Source: Streptomyces melanogenes
GTDB lineage: Bacteria; Actinomycetota; Actinomycetes; Streptomycetales; Streptomycetaceae
DNA length: 64,000 nt
Direction of reading: 5' to 3'
Assembly: GCF_014649795.1 (NCBI RefSeq)
Contig: NZ_BMTS01000011.1
Span: 170,391 to 234,390 of the forward strand
How positions within the stretch are numbered: position 1 is the stretch's first letter; every line of letters starts with the position of its first letter. Below are positions 7,390-16,208 of the stretch, piece after piece. A model generated the notes under the pieces. That model had not been told where the DNA came from and searched no databases. It was given only the letters and a program-made list of their open reading frames with translations. The position numbers and the translations under genes are program-made.

Positions 7390-9510
7390 CTACGCGTCGA
7401 TGCGCGAGCGGTCCAGCGTCGCCGCCGAGCTGGTGATGAACTCCTTGCGGGGCGCCACCTCGTTGCCCATCAGGAGGTCGAAGACCTGCTCGGAGGCCTC
7501 CAGGTCGCCGATGTTGATCCGGCGCAGGGTGCGGAAGCGCGGGTCCATCGTGGTCTCCGCCAGCTGGTCGGCGTCCATCTCGCCGAGGCCCTTGTAGCGC
7601 TGGATGGAGTCCTTGTAGCGGATGTTCTTGCGCTGGAACTCCAGCAGGGTCTGGCGCAGCTCGTTGTCCGAGTACGTGTACACGTACTTGTCCTGGCCCT
7701 TCTTGGGCTGGACCAGCTCGATCCGGTGCAGCGGCGGGACGGCGGCGAAGACCCGGCCCGCCTCGACCATCGGGCGCATGTAGCGCTGGAAGAGGGTCAG
7801 CAGCAGGATGCGGATGTGGGCGCCGTCGACATCGGCGTCGACGAGCAGGACGATCTTGCCGTAGCGCGCCGCGTCGATGTCGAAGGTGCGGCCCGAGCCC
7901 GCTCCTATGACCTGGATGATCGCGCCGCACTCGGCGTTCTTGAGCATGTCCGAGACGGACGCCTTCTGAACGTTGAGGATCTTGCCGCGGATCGGCAGCA
8001 GCGCCTGGAATTCCGAGTTCCGCGCGAGCTTGGCGGTGCCGAGCGCGGAGTCGCCCTCGACGATGAAGAGCTCGCTGCGCTCCACGTCGTCGCTGCGGCA
8101 GTCGGCCAGCTTGGCCGGGAGCGAGGAGGACTCCAGGGCGGTCTTGCGGCGCTGCGCCTCCTTGTGCTGACGGGCCGCGATCCGGGTCCGGGCGGCCGCG
8201 ACGATCTTCTCCATCACGGCGCGGGCCTGCTGCTTGTCGTCGCGCTTGGTGGAGGTCAGGAAGGCCTTGAGCTCCTTGGCGACCACATTGGCGACGATCC
8301 GGTTGGCGGCCGAGGTGCCGAGCACCTCCTTGGTCTGGCCCTCGAACTGCGGCTCGGCGAGACGGACGGTGACCACCGCCGTCAGGCCCTCCATGGCGTC
8401 GTCCTTGACGACGTCGTCCTCGGCGACGCGCAGCAGCTTCGCCGAGCGCAGCACCTCGTTGACGGTCTTGGCGACCGACCGCTCGAAGCCGGTGACGTGG
8501 GTGCCGCCCTTGGGGGTGGCGATGATGTTCACGAACGACTTCAGGTTCGTGTCGTACCCGGTGCCCCAGCGCAGCGCGATGTCCACCGCGAGCTCACGGG
8601 TGACCTCGGTCGGGGTCATGTGGCCGCGCTCGTCCAGGACCGGGACGGTCTCCTTGAAGGTGCCCTGGCCGGTGAGCCGCAGCACGTCGCAGACGCCCTT
8701 GTCCTGGGCCAGGTACTCGCAGAACTCGCTGATCCCGCCGTCGAAGCGGAACGTCTCTTCCGTCTTCCCCTCGCCGTCCAGGCCGCGCTCGTCGCGGACG
8801 ACGATGGTCAGGCCGGGGACCAGGAAGGCGGTCTGACGCGCGCGCTGGTGCAGCGTCTCCAGGGAGAGCTTCGCGTCCTTGAGGAAGATCTGGCGGTCCG
8901 CCCAGTAGCGGATGCGGGTGCCGGTGCGGGTCTTGGGCACCCGCTTGCCCTTGAGCAGCCCGCTCGACGGGTCGAAGGGGGCGTCGGGGCCCTGCTCGGT
9001 GAACATGCCGGGGGTGCCGCGACGGAAGCTGATCGAGTGCGTCGCGCTGTTGCGGTCGACCTCGACGTCGAGGCGGGCCGAGAGCGCGTTCACCACGGAC
9101 GCGCCCACGCCGTGCAGACCGCCGGAGGCGGCGTAGGAGCCGCCGCCGAACTTGCCGCCGGCGTGCAGCTTGGTCATGACGACCTCGACGCCCGACAGAC
9201 CGGTCTTGGGCTCGACGTCGACCGGGATGCCCCGGCCGTTGTCCCGCACCTCGACCGAGCCGTCGTCGTGCAGGATCACCTCGATGAAGTCGCAGTACCC
9301 GCCCAGGGCCTCGTCGACCGAGTTGTCGATGATCTCCCAGAGGCAGTGCATCAGGCCGCGGCTGTCGGTCGAGCCGATGTACATGCCGGGGCGCTTGCGG
9401 ACCGCTTCGAGGCCTTCAAGGACGAGCAGGTGCCGCGCGGTGTAGTTGGAGCCGTCCCGGTCGGCGCCGGACAGCAGCGCAGTGGACGGAACGGACGTCT
9501 CGGCGGTCAC
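7390..9510 (-). CDS. parE: DNA topoisomerase IV subunit B (type IIA, ParE)
   Basis: ATPase subunit of topoisomerase IV, which decatenates daughter chromosomes with ParC. The 706 residues show the GHKL ATP site (EIIDNSVDEALGG; VEVRDNGRGIPVD; GGLHGVGASVVNALS), a transducer domain, and the TOPRIM domain with EGDSALGTAKLARNSE, LLPIRGKILNVQKAS and the metal-binding VDADVDGAHI. The EGDSALG variant, in place of EGDSAGG of GyrB, matches my recollection of the second actinobacterial B subunit rather than GyrB. It lies near hrdB, as in other Streptomyces. The ATG at 9510 precedes residues matching the family N-terminus after a short variable leader. Confidence 0.93.
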   Translation of the reverse strand: MTAETSVPSTALLSGADRDGSNYTARHLLVLEGLEAVRKRPGMYIGSTDSRGLMHCLWEIIDNSVDEALGGYCDFIEVILHDDGSVEVRDNGRGIPVDVEPKTGLSGVEVVMTKLHAGGKFGGGSYAASGGLHGVGASVVNALSARLDVEVDRNSATHSISFRRGTPGMFTEQGPDAPFDPSSGLLKGKRVPKTRTGTRIRYWADRQIFLKDAKLSLETLHQRARQTAFLVPGLTIVVRDERGLDGEGKTEETFRFDGGISEFCEYLAQDKGVCDVLRLTGQGTFKETVPVLDERGHMTPTEVTRELAVDIALRWGTGYDTNLKSFVNIIATPKGGTHVTGFERSVAKTVNEVLRSAKLLRVAEDDVVKDDAMEGLTAVVTVRLAEPQFEGQTKEVLGTSAANRIVANVVAKELKAFLTSTKRDDKQQARAVMEKIVAAARTRIAARQHKEAQRRKTALESSSLPAKLADCRSDDVERSELFIVEGDSALGTAKLARNSEFQALLPIRGKILNVQKASVSDMLKNAECGAIIQVIGAGSGRTFDIDAARYGKIVLLVDADVDGAHIRILLLTLFQRYMRPMVEAGRVFAAVPPLHRIELVQPKKGQDKYVYTYSDNELRQTLLEFQRKNIRYKDSIQRYKGLGEMDADQLAETTMDPRFRTLRRINIGDLEASEQVFDLLMGNEVAPRKEFITSSAATLDRSRIDA

Positions 9511-9943
9511 GCAGTTCGCTCCTCGCTGAATTTCAATACGCCCCCGGTGGGTAGGGGGCCGGCGTCGGTCGCCGGTCAGAGGGTACCGAGGCCTGGTAGA
9601 GCCGTTGTCACGCCACCCTCGGCAATACTCATGCTAGTCCAGCCTCGTATGCATGTTCGATCCCTCGTTGGGGTGATGCGGATATCACGTTCCCATCCAG
9701 GCATGAACCATTTAGGCTCCGGGCACGTCCTCATGAACAACCGGCAACCCTGCCGGGAGGACCAAACCGAGACAAGCAACGCGAAACCGTAAAGCAACGC
9801 AATACGGCTCATTCGCCGCCAACCGGCAGCAGACAGCCACCTTGACCAAGAAGTTTCGAGGAAAAGGCACGAGCGGGAACGTTTTCGGCCTGGTTGGATG
9901 TTGACCCTGGTACGACAGCTCGTCGAGCTAGAGAAGAGGCGAC
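9511..9943. promoter_or_regulatory. Divergent intergenic region between parE and the zinc-ribbon gene
   Basis: This 433-base gap holds no convincing gene and is less GC-rich than its surroundings. It should carry the parE promoter on the minus strand and the promoter of the small plus-strand gene. A TTGACC hexamer at about 9900 is a possible -35 for the latter, but no good -10 follows at 17 bases. Confidence 0.4.
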
Positions 9944-10174
9944 GTGACTACTGTTCTGACCCCCGCGAGCCCCCTGACGGCCGCTGACCGTTGCGACCGC
10001 TGCGGCGCACAGGCTTACCTGCGTGTCCTTCTGACCAGCGGCGGCGAACTGCTCTTCTGTGCTCACCACGGACGCAAGTTCGAGCCGGAACTGAAGAAGA
10101 TCGCCGCTGAGATACAGGACGAGACGGACCGCCTCACCGCGGTGCCCGAATCCGCAGGCGAAGAGGATCGCTGA
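9944..10174 (+). CDS. Zinc-ribbon-like small protein (DUF7455 type)
   Basis: Acidic protein of 76 residues. The pattern CDRC, then about 22 residues, then CAHH (RCDRCGAQAYLRVLLTSGGELLFCAHHGRKF) looks like a small treble-clef or zinc-ribbon fold with three Cys and one His ligand. It is followed by a charged helix. Proteins like this are encoded next to hrdB/parE in many actinomycetes and are of unknown function. The GTG start follows GAAGAGGCGAC. The convergent terminator at 10218 ends the gene. Confidence 0.8.
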   Translation: MTTVLTPASPLTAADRCDRCGAQAYLRVLLTSGGELLFCAHHGRKFEPELKKIAAEIQDETDRLTAVPESAGEEDR

Positions 10175-10217
10175 ACCTCGCACTGACGACGAGCCAGGGC
10201 CGGTCCAGGACCGGCGA

Positions 10218-10253
10218 CGGGCGGCCGCCCCCGCACGCGGGGGCGGCCGCCCG
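10218..10253. terminator. Strong bidirectional terminator
   Basis: Perfect 17-base inverted repeat (arms 10218-10234 and 10237-10253) with a 2-base loop, between two convergent genes. Confidence 0.75.
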
Positions 10254-10272
10254 TTCTCGTGCCCGCGCCCCG

Positions 10273-11103
10273 CTACAGGGGCGCCGCGTGCCGTGACGGG
10301 CCGACGAACGCGGAGATCCGGGTGTACACCCCCGGGCTCTCGGCCTGCCCGCAGCCGCTGCCCCAGGACACCAGGCCGATCAGTCGCCCATGGGCGACCA
10401 GCGGCCCCCCGCTGTCGCCCTGGCAGGCGTCGTGGCCGCCCCTGAGATCGCCCGCGCAGAGCATGGTGGCGCTCAGGTACTCCCCCTCCGAGTTCCCCGG
10501 GTAGGCGCGCTCACAGGCCCCGTCCGACAGCACCTGGACCGGCGCCGACCGCAGCGCCGAGGCGTAGCTGCCCCGCCCGGATGTGTCGCCCCAGCCGAGC
10601 ACGGTCGCGGCGGTGCCCGGGGTGTACGCGGCGTCGCCCGGCCCGGCGAGCCCGATGACGTACGACTCGGGCAGCGCGCTCGCCAGGGTGAGCACCGCCA
10701 GGTCGCCGGCGTTGGTCACCGGGCTGTAGCCGGGGTTGACCCAGGTGTCCCGCACGACGACCTCCTGGCCCTTGCTGCCGCGCAGCTGGGAGCGCCCCGC
10801 GATCACCTTCAGGTCCCGCACCCCGTTGGCGCCGAGCACCTCCTTGCTGAGGCAGTGCGCGGCGGTGACCACCTTGGTCGGCGCGACCACCGCTCCCCCG
10901 CAGAACTGGCCCGCGCGCGTACCCCCGAACCGGGTACGGCTGGAGAGCGCGACGGCGTACGGGTTGTTCTCGACGGCGACGGGTGTGCCCCCGATGACCA
11001 CGCTGTCGGCGGCGGCCGAGACGGGCGCGGCCAGCGGTACGGCGGTCGCGGCGGCCGTGAGGGCCAGCGCCCCGCGCAGCGCTCGGACGGTGGGACGTCG
11101 CAT
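10273..11103 (-). CDS. Secreted trypsin-like serine protease (S1 family)
   Basis: Exported chymotrypsin-fold protease of about 276 residues. A Sec signal peptide (MRRPTVRALRGALALTAAATAVPLAAPVSA) precedes a short pro-sequence ending at VIGGTPV, the usual activation junction. The catalytic triad is visible: His in VTAAHC, Asp in AGDLAVL and Ser in CQGDSGGPLV. S1-pocket residues (SWGSGCG) follow near the C-terminus. Six cysteines suggest three disulfides. The ATG at 11103 has AGGAG 7 bases upstream. The gene sits between parE and hrdB, an arrangement I recall from other Streptomyces chromosomes. The substrate is unknown. Confidence 0.92.
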   Translation of the reverse strand: MRRPTVRALRGALALTAAATAVPLAAPVSAAADSVVIGGTPVAVENNPYAVALSSRTRFGGTRAGQFCGGAVVAPTKVVTAAHCLSKEVLGANGVRDLKVIAGRSQLRGSKGQEVVVRDTWVNPGYSPVTNAGDLAVLTLASALPESYVIGLAGPGDAAYTPGTAATVLGWGDTSGRGSYASALRSAPVQVLSDGACERAYPGNSEGEYLSATMLCAGDLRGGHDACQGDSGGPLVAHGRLIGLVSWGSGCGQAESPGVYTRISAFVGPSRHAAPL

Positions 11104-11184
11104 ACGGTCTCCTGACTCCGGGTGACACAGGCACACCCAGAGTCAACGAGCAATTGACGGCCCGCACCCGCTCAGACACGCACG

Positions 11185-11216
11185 AGGGCCCGGTTCCCTT
11201 GCGGAAACCGGGCCCT
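11185..11216 (-). terminator. Terminator after hrdB
   Basis: Perfect 11-base inverted repeat (AGGGCCCGGTT) with a 10-base loop, downstream of the hrdB stop. Confidence 0.6.
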
Positions 11217-11257
11217 GCGTCACGGACGACTACGTACTACGTACGTAGGAACACGAC

Positions 11258-12802
11258 CTAGTCGAGGTAGTCGCGCAGGACCTGCGAGCGCGACGGGTGG
11301 CGGAGCTTCGACATGGTCTTCGACTCGATCTGGCGGATGCGCTCACGCGTCACGCCGTAGACCTTGCCGATCTCGTCCAGGGTCTTCGGCTGGCCGTCGG
11401 TGAGGCCGAAGCGCATGGAGACCACGCCCGCCTCGCGCTCCGACAGGGTGTCGAGGACCGAGTGCAGCTGCTCCTGGAGGAGCGTGAAGCTGACCGCGTC
11501 GGCCGGGACGACCGCCTCGGAGTCCTCGATGAGGTCACCGAACTCGCTGTCGCCGTCCTCACCCAGGGGGGTGTGGAGGGAGATCGGCTCACGGCCGTAC
11601 TTCTGGACCTCGATGACCTTCTCCGGGGTCATGTCGAGTTCCTTGGCCAGCTCCTCCGGGGTGGGCTCGCGGCCCAGGTCCTGGAGCATCTGGCGCTGCA
11701 CGCGGGCGAGCTTGTTGATGACCTCGACCATGTGCACCGGGATACGGATGGTGCGGGCCTGGTCGGCCATGGCGCGGGTGATCGCCTGACGGATCCACCA
11801 GGTGGCGTACGTGGAGAACTTGTAGCCCTTGGTGTAGTCGAACTTCTCGACCGCGCGGATCAGACCCAGGTTGCCCTCCTGGATCAGGTCCAGGAAGAGC
11901 ATGCCGCGGCCCGTGTAGCGCTTGGCCAGCGAGACCACGAGGCGGAGGTTGGCCTCCAGCAGGTGGTTCTTGGCGCGGCGGCCGTCCTCGGCGATGATCT
12001 CCAGCTCGCGCTTGAGCTTGGGGGCGAGCTTGTCGGCGGCCGACAGCTTGTCCTCGGCGAACAGGCCGGCCTCGATGCGCTTGGCGAGCTCGACCTCCTG
12101 CTCGGCGTTGAGGAGCGGGACCTTGCCGATCTGCTTCAGGTAGTCCTTGACCGGGTCGGCGGTGGCACCGGCGACGGCGACCTGCTGGGCGGGCGCGTCG
12201 TCCTCGTCCTCGTCGGACAGGACGAAGCCCTTGCTCTCGCCCTCGGGCTCTTCCTCGTCGCCCTTGCCGGGCGCGACGTCCTCGAGGAGCTCGTCGCCCT
12301 CGATGACCTCGTCGTCGCCCTTCTTGCCGGCGGTCTTCTTCGCCGCCGTCTTCTTGGCCACGGCCTTCTTGGCGACGGTCTTCTTCGCGGCCGTCTTCTT
12401 GGCGGCGGCCTTCTTGGGCGCGTCGGCGTCGTCAGCCGACACGTCCACGGTCTCGGCCGCCGGGGCCGCGGTGGCCGCGACGGTCTTGGTCACGGTCGTC
12501 TTGGCCGCGACGGTCTTGGTGGCGGTGCGCTTCGCCGGGCTCTTCGCTGCGACGCTCTTCCGGGTGCGCTTGGGAGATTCCGCGGCACTGACCATCAGCG
12601 TCACACCCTCTTCCTCGAGGATCTGGTTGAGGCTGCGCAGAACATTCTTCCACTGGGTTGGCGGAATCTGGTCGGCTTCGAAGGCCCGACGCACGTCATC
12701 GCCGGCGATCTGCCCATCAGCCTTTCCCCGCTCGATGAGCGCCATCACAGACTCTGACTCGGCGATCTCCGGCGGGAGCGTACGGGATGTGCTGGCCGAC
12801 AC
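11258..12802 (-). CDS. hrdB: RNA polymerase principal sigma factor HrdB
   Basis: Housekeeping sigma-70 factor of about 514 residues. The N-terminal region 1.1 (MALIERGKADGQIAGDDVRRAF) leads to a lysine/alanine-rich tract of degenerate AAKKT/VAKK repeats (about residues 110-180) and an acidic linker, a hallmark of actinobacterial HrdB. Region 1.2 is DPVKDYLKQIGKVPLL, region 2 contains RYTGRGMLFLDLIQEGNLGL and YATWWIRQAI, and region 3 follows. Region 4 ends in VTRERIRQIESKTMSKLR. The GTG at 12802 gives the N-terminus SASTSRTLPPEIAES, which matches my memory of Streptomyces HrdB; the 39 residues upstream are not sigma-like. Its own 5' region is about 265 bases long. Confidence 0.97.
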   Translation of the reverse strand: MSASTSRTLPPEIAESESVMALIERGKADGQIAGDDVRRAFEADQIPPTQWKNVLRSLNQILEEEGVTLMVSAAESPKRTRKSVAAKSPAKRTATKTVAAKTTVTKTVAATAAPAAETVDVSADDADAPKKAAAKKTAAKKTVAKKAVAKKTAAKKTAGKKGDDEVIEGDELLEDVAPGKGDEEEPEGESKGFVLSDEDEDDAPAQQVAVAGATADPVKDYLKQIGKVPLLNAEQEVELAKRIEAGLFAEDKLSAADKLAPKLKRELEIIAEDGRRAKNHLLEANLRLVVSLAKRYTGRGMLFLDLIQEGNLGLIRAVEKFDYTKGYKFSTYATWWIRQAITRAMADQARTIRIPVHMVEVINKLARVQRQMLQDLGREPTPEELAKELDMTPEKVIEVQKYGREPISLHTPLGEDGDSEFGDLIEDSEAVVPADAVSFTLLQEQLHSVLDTLSEREAGVVSMRFGLTDGQPKTLDEIGKVYGVTRERIRQIESKTMSKLRHPSRSQVLRDYLD

Positions 12803-13067
12803 GAACAACCTCTCGGAACGATGGAAAACGGCTTCCGGCCCCGCCCATGATCGGGCCGGAGCCGACGACCGTCGGCTGGGGATTGTGCCGACGGCGCGGG
12901 CTGAACCTCGGAGCTGCACAGCGCCGCGAGCGGCCGCTGTATTCCTTCCTCGGCTGTTACCTCTTAGGTCATCGCATGGTTTCGAGGAGTGTTACGCCCA
13001 ATCCACGTGGCCCGAGTCACACCCCATTTACGACAGAAACGGCCACAAGGGTCATAGTGCCCATAAT
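12803..13067 (-). promoter_or_regulatory. hrdB promoter region with a possible SigR-type element
   Basis: Noncoding region upstream of hrdB. On the minus strand GGAAT (12945-12941) is followed after 18 bases by GCT (12922-12920). This is close to the thiol-stress SigR consensus GGGAAT-N18-GTT, which controls one hrdB promoter in S. coelicolor. The -10 match is imperfect, so this is a weak call. Confidence 0.35.
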
Positions 13068-13101
13068 CGCGTCGCCGGACCCCCCGAGGTCCGGCGACGC
13101 G
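13068..13101 (-). terminator. Terminator after whiH
   Basis: Perfect 14-base inverted repeat (arms 13068-13081 and 13088-13101) with a 6-base loop, between the whiH stop and the hrdB promoter. Confidence 0.65.
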
Positions 13102-13150
13102 TGCTTCCTCCGGGCGGGGGCGGCGGGCCCGCGCCCGGCCGCCTCCGCCG

Positions 13151-14038
13151 TCAGTGCTCGCGCGGCGCGGGAACGACGCGCTCCACCTCGGGGTGGACGG
13201 TGAGCAGCTGCCGCATGGCCGCCTCGGCCGCCGCCCCGTCGGCGGCCGCCAGCGCGTCCACGATCCGGCCGTGGTGGGTGAGCGCGGCGTCGGACGGGCG
13301 GTCACAGCCGGTGACCGGTCCGCCGGAGACCTGGAGGGCGGCGCCGACGATGCCGGAGAGGTGCTCCAGCATGCGGTTGCCCGCGGCCTGGATCAGCAGG
13401 GAGTGGAACTCCGCGTCGGCCCGCGAGAAGGTGATCACGTCGCCCTGGGCCAGCGAGTGCCCCATGATCTCGACCATGTCGCCGAGGCGCTGCTGGAGGT
13501 CCTCGCGGCCGTGCCCCGCCGCGAGCCGGGCGGCCAGCGGCTCGATCGTCCAGCGCAGCTCGCTGAGCTCGCGCCGCTGGTCGTCGCGCTGCGGGCCGAA
13601 GGCGCGCCACTCGATGATGTCGGGGTCCAGCAGGTTCCAGTCGCTGACCGGGCGGACCCGGGTGCCGACGTTGGGGCGGGCGCTGACCAGGCCCTTGGCC
13701 TCCAGTACGCGCAGGGACTCGCGGACGACGGTCCGGGAGACCTCGAAGCGCTGGCCGATCTCCTCGGGGACCAGCGGGCGGTCGGCGCCGAGATCGCCGG
13801 AGACGATCATCTGGCCGAGCTGCTGGACGAGTTGGCCGTGCAGTCCTCTCCCGCGGCTGCCCGCCGCGCGGCGGCTCACCCGGCCGAGGTCTGCCTCGGC
13901 CCCGTCCCACGCGGGGAGGGAGACGCGGTCGGCGCCACGCGCCTCCGCGTAGGGGTAGCGGTCGAGTTCGCCCGGTCCTGCGAGGCCGGTGTCGGCGGCG
14001 CGGGCGGTGGTCATCATGGTGTGCGCAAGGGTACTCAC
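13151..14038 (-). CDS. whiH: GntR/FadR-family sporulation regulator WhiH
   Basis: DNA-binding regulator of 295 residues. A low-complexity N-terminal arm of about 75 residues precedes the GntR winged helix (GLHGQLVQQLGQMIVSGDL; VPEEIGQRFEVSRTVVRESLRVLEAKGLV). A C-terminal FCD/FadR effector domain follows, with likely metal or ligand residues in ADAEFHSLLIQAAGN and HHGRIVDAL. Position beside hrdB and length match Streptomyces WhiH, needed for sporulation septation in aerial hyphae. The GTG at 14038 follows AAGGAT closely; an ATG seven codons in is possible. The ligand is unknown. Confidence 0.85.
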   Translation of the reverse strand: MSTLAHTMMTTARAADTGLAGPGELDRYPYAEARGADRVSLPAWDGAEADLGRVSRRAAGSRGRGLHGQLVQQLGQMIVSGDLGADRPLVPEEIGQRFEVSRTVVRESLRVLEAKGLVSARPNVGTRVRPVSDWNLLDPDIIEWRAFGPQRDDQRRELSELRWTIEPLAARLAAGHGREDLQQRLGDMVEIMGHSLAQGDVITFSRADAEFHSLLIQAAGNRMLEHLSGIVGAALQVSGGPVTGCDRPSDAALTHHGRIVDALAAADGAAAEAAMRQLLTVHPEVERVVPAPREH

Positions 14039-14198
14039 GCATCCTTTGTCGGCGGGACTTCCACGGCCCTTGAGGTCTTTGGTGAAAAGCACACGAAAGG
14101 GTGATCGCCGCACCCCTCGCAATTGACGCTTTATCGGAAAGAAGCGGGCATTCTCTGGGGAGTTGTGGCCATCGGTATACGGGGAGGTCGGGGCGAGG

Positions 14199-15965
14199 TC
14201 ACCAACGGGCCCTCGCGCGAAGGCTGGTGAGTACGTAGGCGCAGAGCAGCACGCAGAGCGACAGCGCGAGGGCCGCGCCCTGCGGCCGGGCCAGCAGGTG
14301 CAGCGCCGCGGCGAGGCCGTTGTCCAGCAGGTGCGGCCAGCGCAGCCAGGCCACGTCCCGCAGCCGGGCCGGAAGCCCGGCCACCGATCGCGCCTGCGGC
14401 GCCGCCAGCGCCTTCTGTACGAGGGGGACGACGGCGACCGGCACCGCCAGGACGGCGGCGAGCCCGGCCGTGGTGGCCCGGAAGATGCCGGCCGCGAGCA
14501 GCCCGGCCCAGGCGCAGCCGACGGTCAGCCCCGCCCAACTCGCCGCGAGCGAGGGCCAGTCCGGTGGGATCCGGACCAAGTCGCCGCCGTACACCAGACG
14601 CAGGGCCTGCGCGTCCAGGGCGACCGTGAGCACGGCCAGCAGGAGGGCGGCCCCGGCCGACACGGCGAGCTTGGCGAGCAGCAGCCCGAGCCTGCGGGGG
14701 ACGGTGCCGCGGTCGGCGGCGAGCGCGGGATAGCGGTACTCCTCACCGAAGGCGAGCGCCCCGAGGACCCCGGCGCCGAACGCCGCGGGCGGCAGCGGAA
14801 GCAGCTCCGGCCAGGCGGCGGCCAGGTGCGGCAGCGGGGTGTGCCCGGCGCGCCCGAGCACCACGGCGAGGGCGACCGACCCGACGAGCACGGCACCGGC
14901 GAGCAGGTACGTGGTGCGCACGCCGAGCAGGCGGCGGAGCTCGTAGCGGAGGGGGCGGAGTGGGGTGCGCGGGAGGGCGGGGGTGATCGGGGGGCGCGGG
15001 TGGGGAGTGGGGGCGCTGGTGTGCGGCGGGAGGAGTTCCGTGGGTTCGGCGGGGGCCCCTGCCGGAGCGGGGCGGGGGCCCGGCGGCGTCGGGCCCGTGT
15101 CGCCGACCTCTTCCGTGAGGCGGTGGACGAGGATGCCGTGGCGGAAGGCCGTCTCGCCGACCTCGGCGCAGGTCGTGCCGTAGACCGAGAGGTGGCTGCC
15201 GTCCTCGGCGACCACCTCGACGGAGCGGCGTGCGGCGCGGGCCTCGCGCGTGACCAGCGATCCGAGGCGGGCGGCGTGCGGGGTGGCGACGGCGACCCGG
15301 GGGCGCAGCCGGGTGCGGGCGAACTCCCTCGCGTCCTGGTCCGCGACGAGGCGGCCCCCGTCGATGGTGACCACCCGGTCGGCCACCCGGGCCGCCTCCT
15401 TGGGGTCGGCGAAGGTGCACAGCACGGTGCCGCCGTGCTGGGCGTGGCCGCGCAGCAGCCCGTACAGCCAGCTGTTCTCGCGCGGCGAGAGGCCCTCTGC
15501 GGGCTCGTCGAGGAGCAGGGTGTGCGGGTCGCCGAGGAGGGCGGCGGCGAGGCCGAGCCTGCGGTCCATGCCGAGCGAGAGGGCGCCGAGCCGCTGGTCG
15601 CCGAGGCCGTCGAGGCCGACGACGTGGAGCATCTCCTCGGCCCTCGCGGCCGGGACCCCGGCTACCGCGCACATGAGGCGCAGCTGGCCCCGGACCGTGC
15701 GGGCGGGGTGGCCCGGCACGTCGCCGAGCAGGGTGCCGACCTCGCGGGCCGGGTGGGCCACCTTGTGGAGCGGGCGGCCCCGGAAGTAGGTGACGCCCCG
15801 GCCCGGTTCGAGCTCCAGCATCAGGCGCAGGGCCGTGGTCTTGCCGGAGCCGGGGGCGCCGAGCAGCGCGGTGATCAGGCCCGGCCGGGCTTCGAAGGTC
15901 AGGTCGTCCACCTCGGGCGGACGGTCGCGGTGGGGTGTGCTGGTGAGTCCGATGGCCTGGAGCAT
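14199..15965 (-). CDS. ABC transporter: fused ATPase and membrane domain
   Basis: Single-chain exporter-like protein of about 588 residues. The N-terminal ATPase has Walker A GAPGSGKTT, a variant signature LGALSLGMDRR, and Walker B LLLDEPAEGLS. A proline-rich linker (about residues 315-345, PTPPGPRPAPAGAPAE) joins a C-terminal half with about six hydrophobic segments, like an ABC-2 permease. The linker and the variant signature (LSLGM instead of LSGGQ) are unusual but seen in this actinobacterial group. The ATG at 15965 was chosen over one 12 codons upstream because GAGAG lies just before it. The substrate is unknown. It is next to whiH but probably separately transcribed. Confidence 0.82.
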   Translation of the reverse strand: MLQAIGLTSTPHRDRPPEVDDLTFEARPGLITALLGAPGSGKTTALRLMLELEPGRGVTYFRGRPLHKVAHPAREVGTLLGDVPGHPARTVRGQLRLMCAVAGVPAARAEEMLHVVGLDGLGDQRLGALSLGMDRRLGLAAALLGDPHTLLLDEPAEGLSPRENSWLYGLLRGHAQHGGTVLCTFADPKEAARVADRVVTIDGGRLVADQDAREFARTRLRPRVAVATPHAARLGSLVTREARAARRSVEVVAEDGSHLSVYGTTCAEVGETAFRHGILVHRLTEEVGDTGPTPPGPRPAPAGAPAEPTELLPPHTSAPTPHPRPPITPALPRTPLRPLRYELRRLLGVRTTYLLAGAVLVGSVALAVVLGRAGHTPLPHLAAAWPELLPLPPAAFGAGVLGALAFGEEYRYPALAADRGTVPRRLGLLLAKLAVSAGAALLLAVLTVALDAQALRLVYGGDLVRIPPDWPSLAASWAGLTVGCAWAGLLAAGIFRATTAGLAAVLAVPVAVVPLVQKALAAPQARSVAGLPARLRDVAWLRWPHLLDNGLAAALHLLARPQGAALALSLCVLLCAYVLTSLRARARW

Positions 15966-16185
15966 CGCTTCTCTCGCGGGGGTGAGACCGCTCGACGGCA
16001 CGGCGGGAGGACGAGTACCGCGGGTGCGGCGGGTGCGACGAGTACCGGAGTAACATAACTCGACATTTCGGACTTTTCATGCACCCGTGGGCATGCGTGC
16101 GGCGCCGCCGGAGGTGTGCGGACTTCGACTGCGGACCGTGCGTGCCTGGTCGCGCCCACGCGGCGGAGCCGCACAATGACACAGC

Positions 16186-16208
16186 CCCGCGCCCCTTTGG
16201 GGCGCGGG
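16186..16208. terminator. GC-rich palindrome after the NUDIX gene (dispersed repeat type)
   Basis: Perfect 10-base arms (CCCGCGCCCC and complement) with a TTT loop, abutting the stop codon of the NUDIX gene. The same element with 11-base arms recurs at 58254-58279, and it looks like the common Streptomyces intergenic palindrome. Confidence 0.65.

Noticed and set aside
9576..9812. 78-codon minus-strand ORF in the parE upstream gap
   Set aside because: No ribosome site, no Streptomyces codon bias and no recognisable motif; it lies in promoter sequence.
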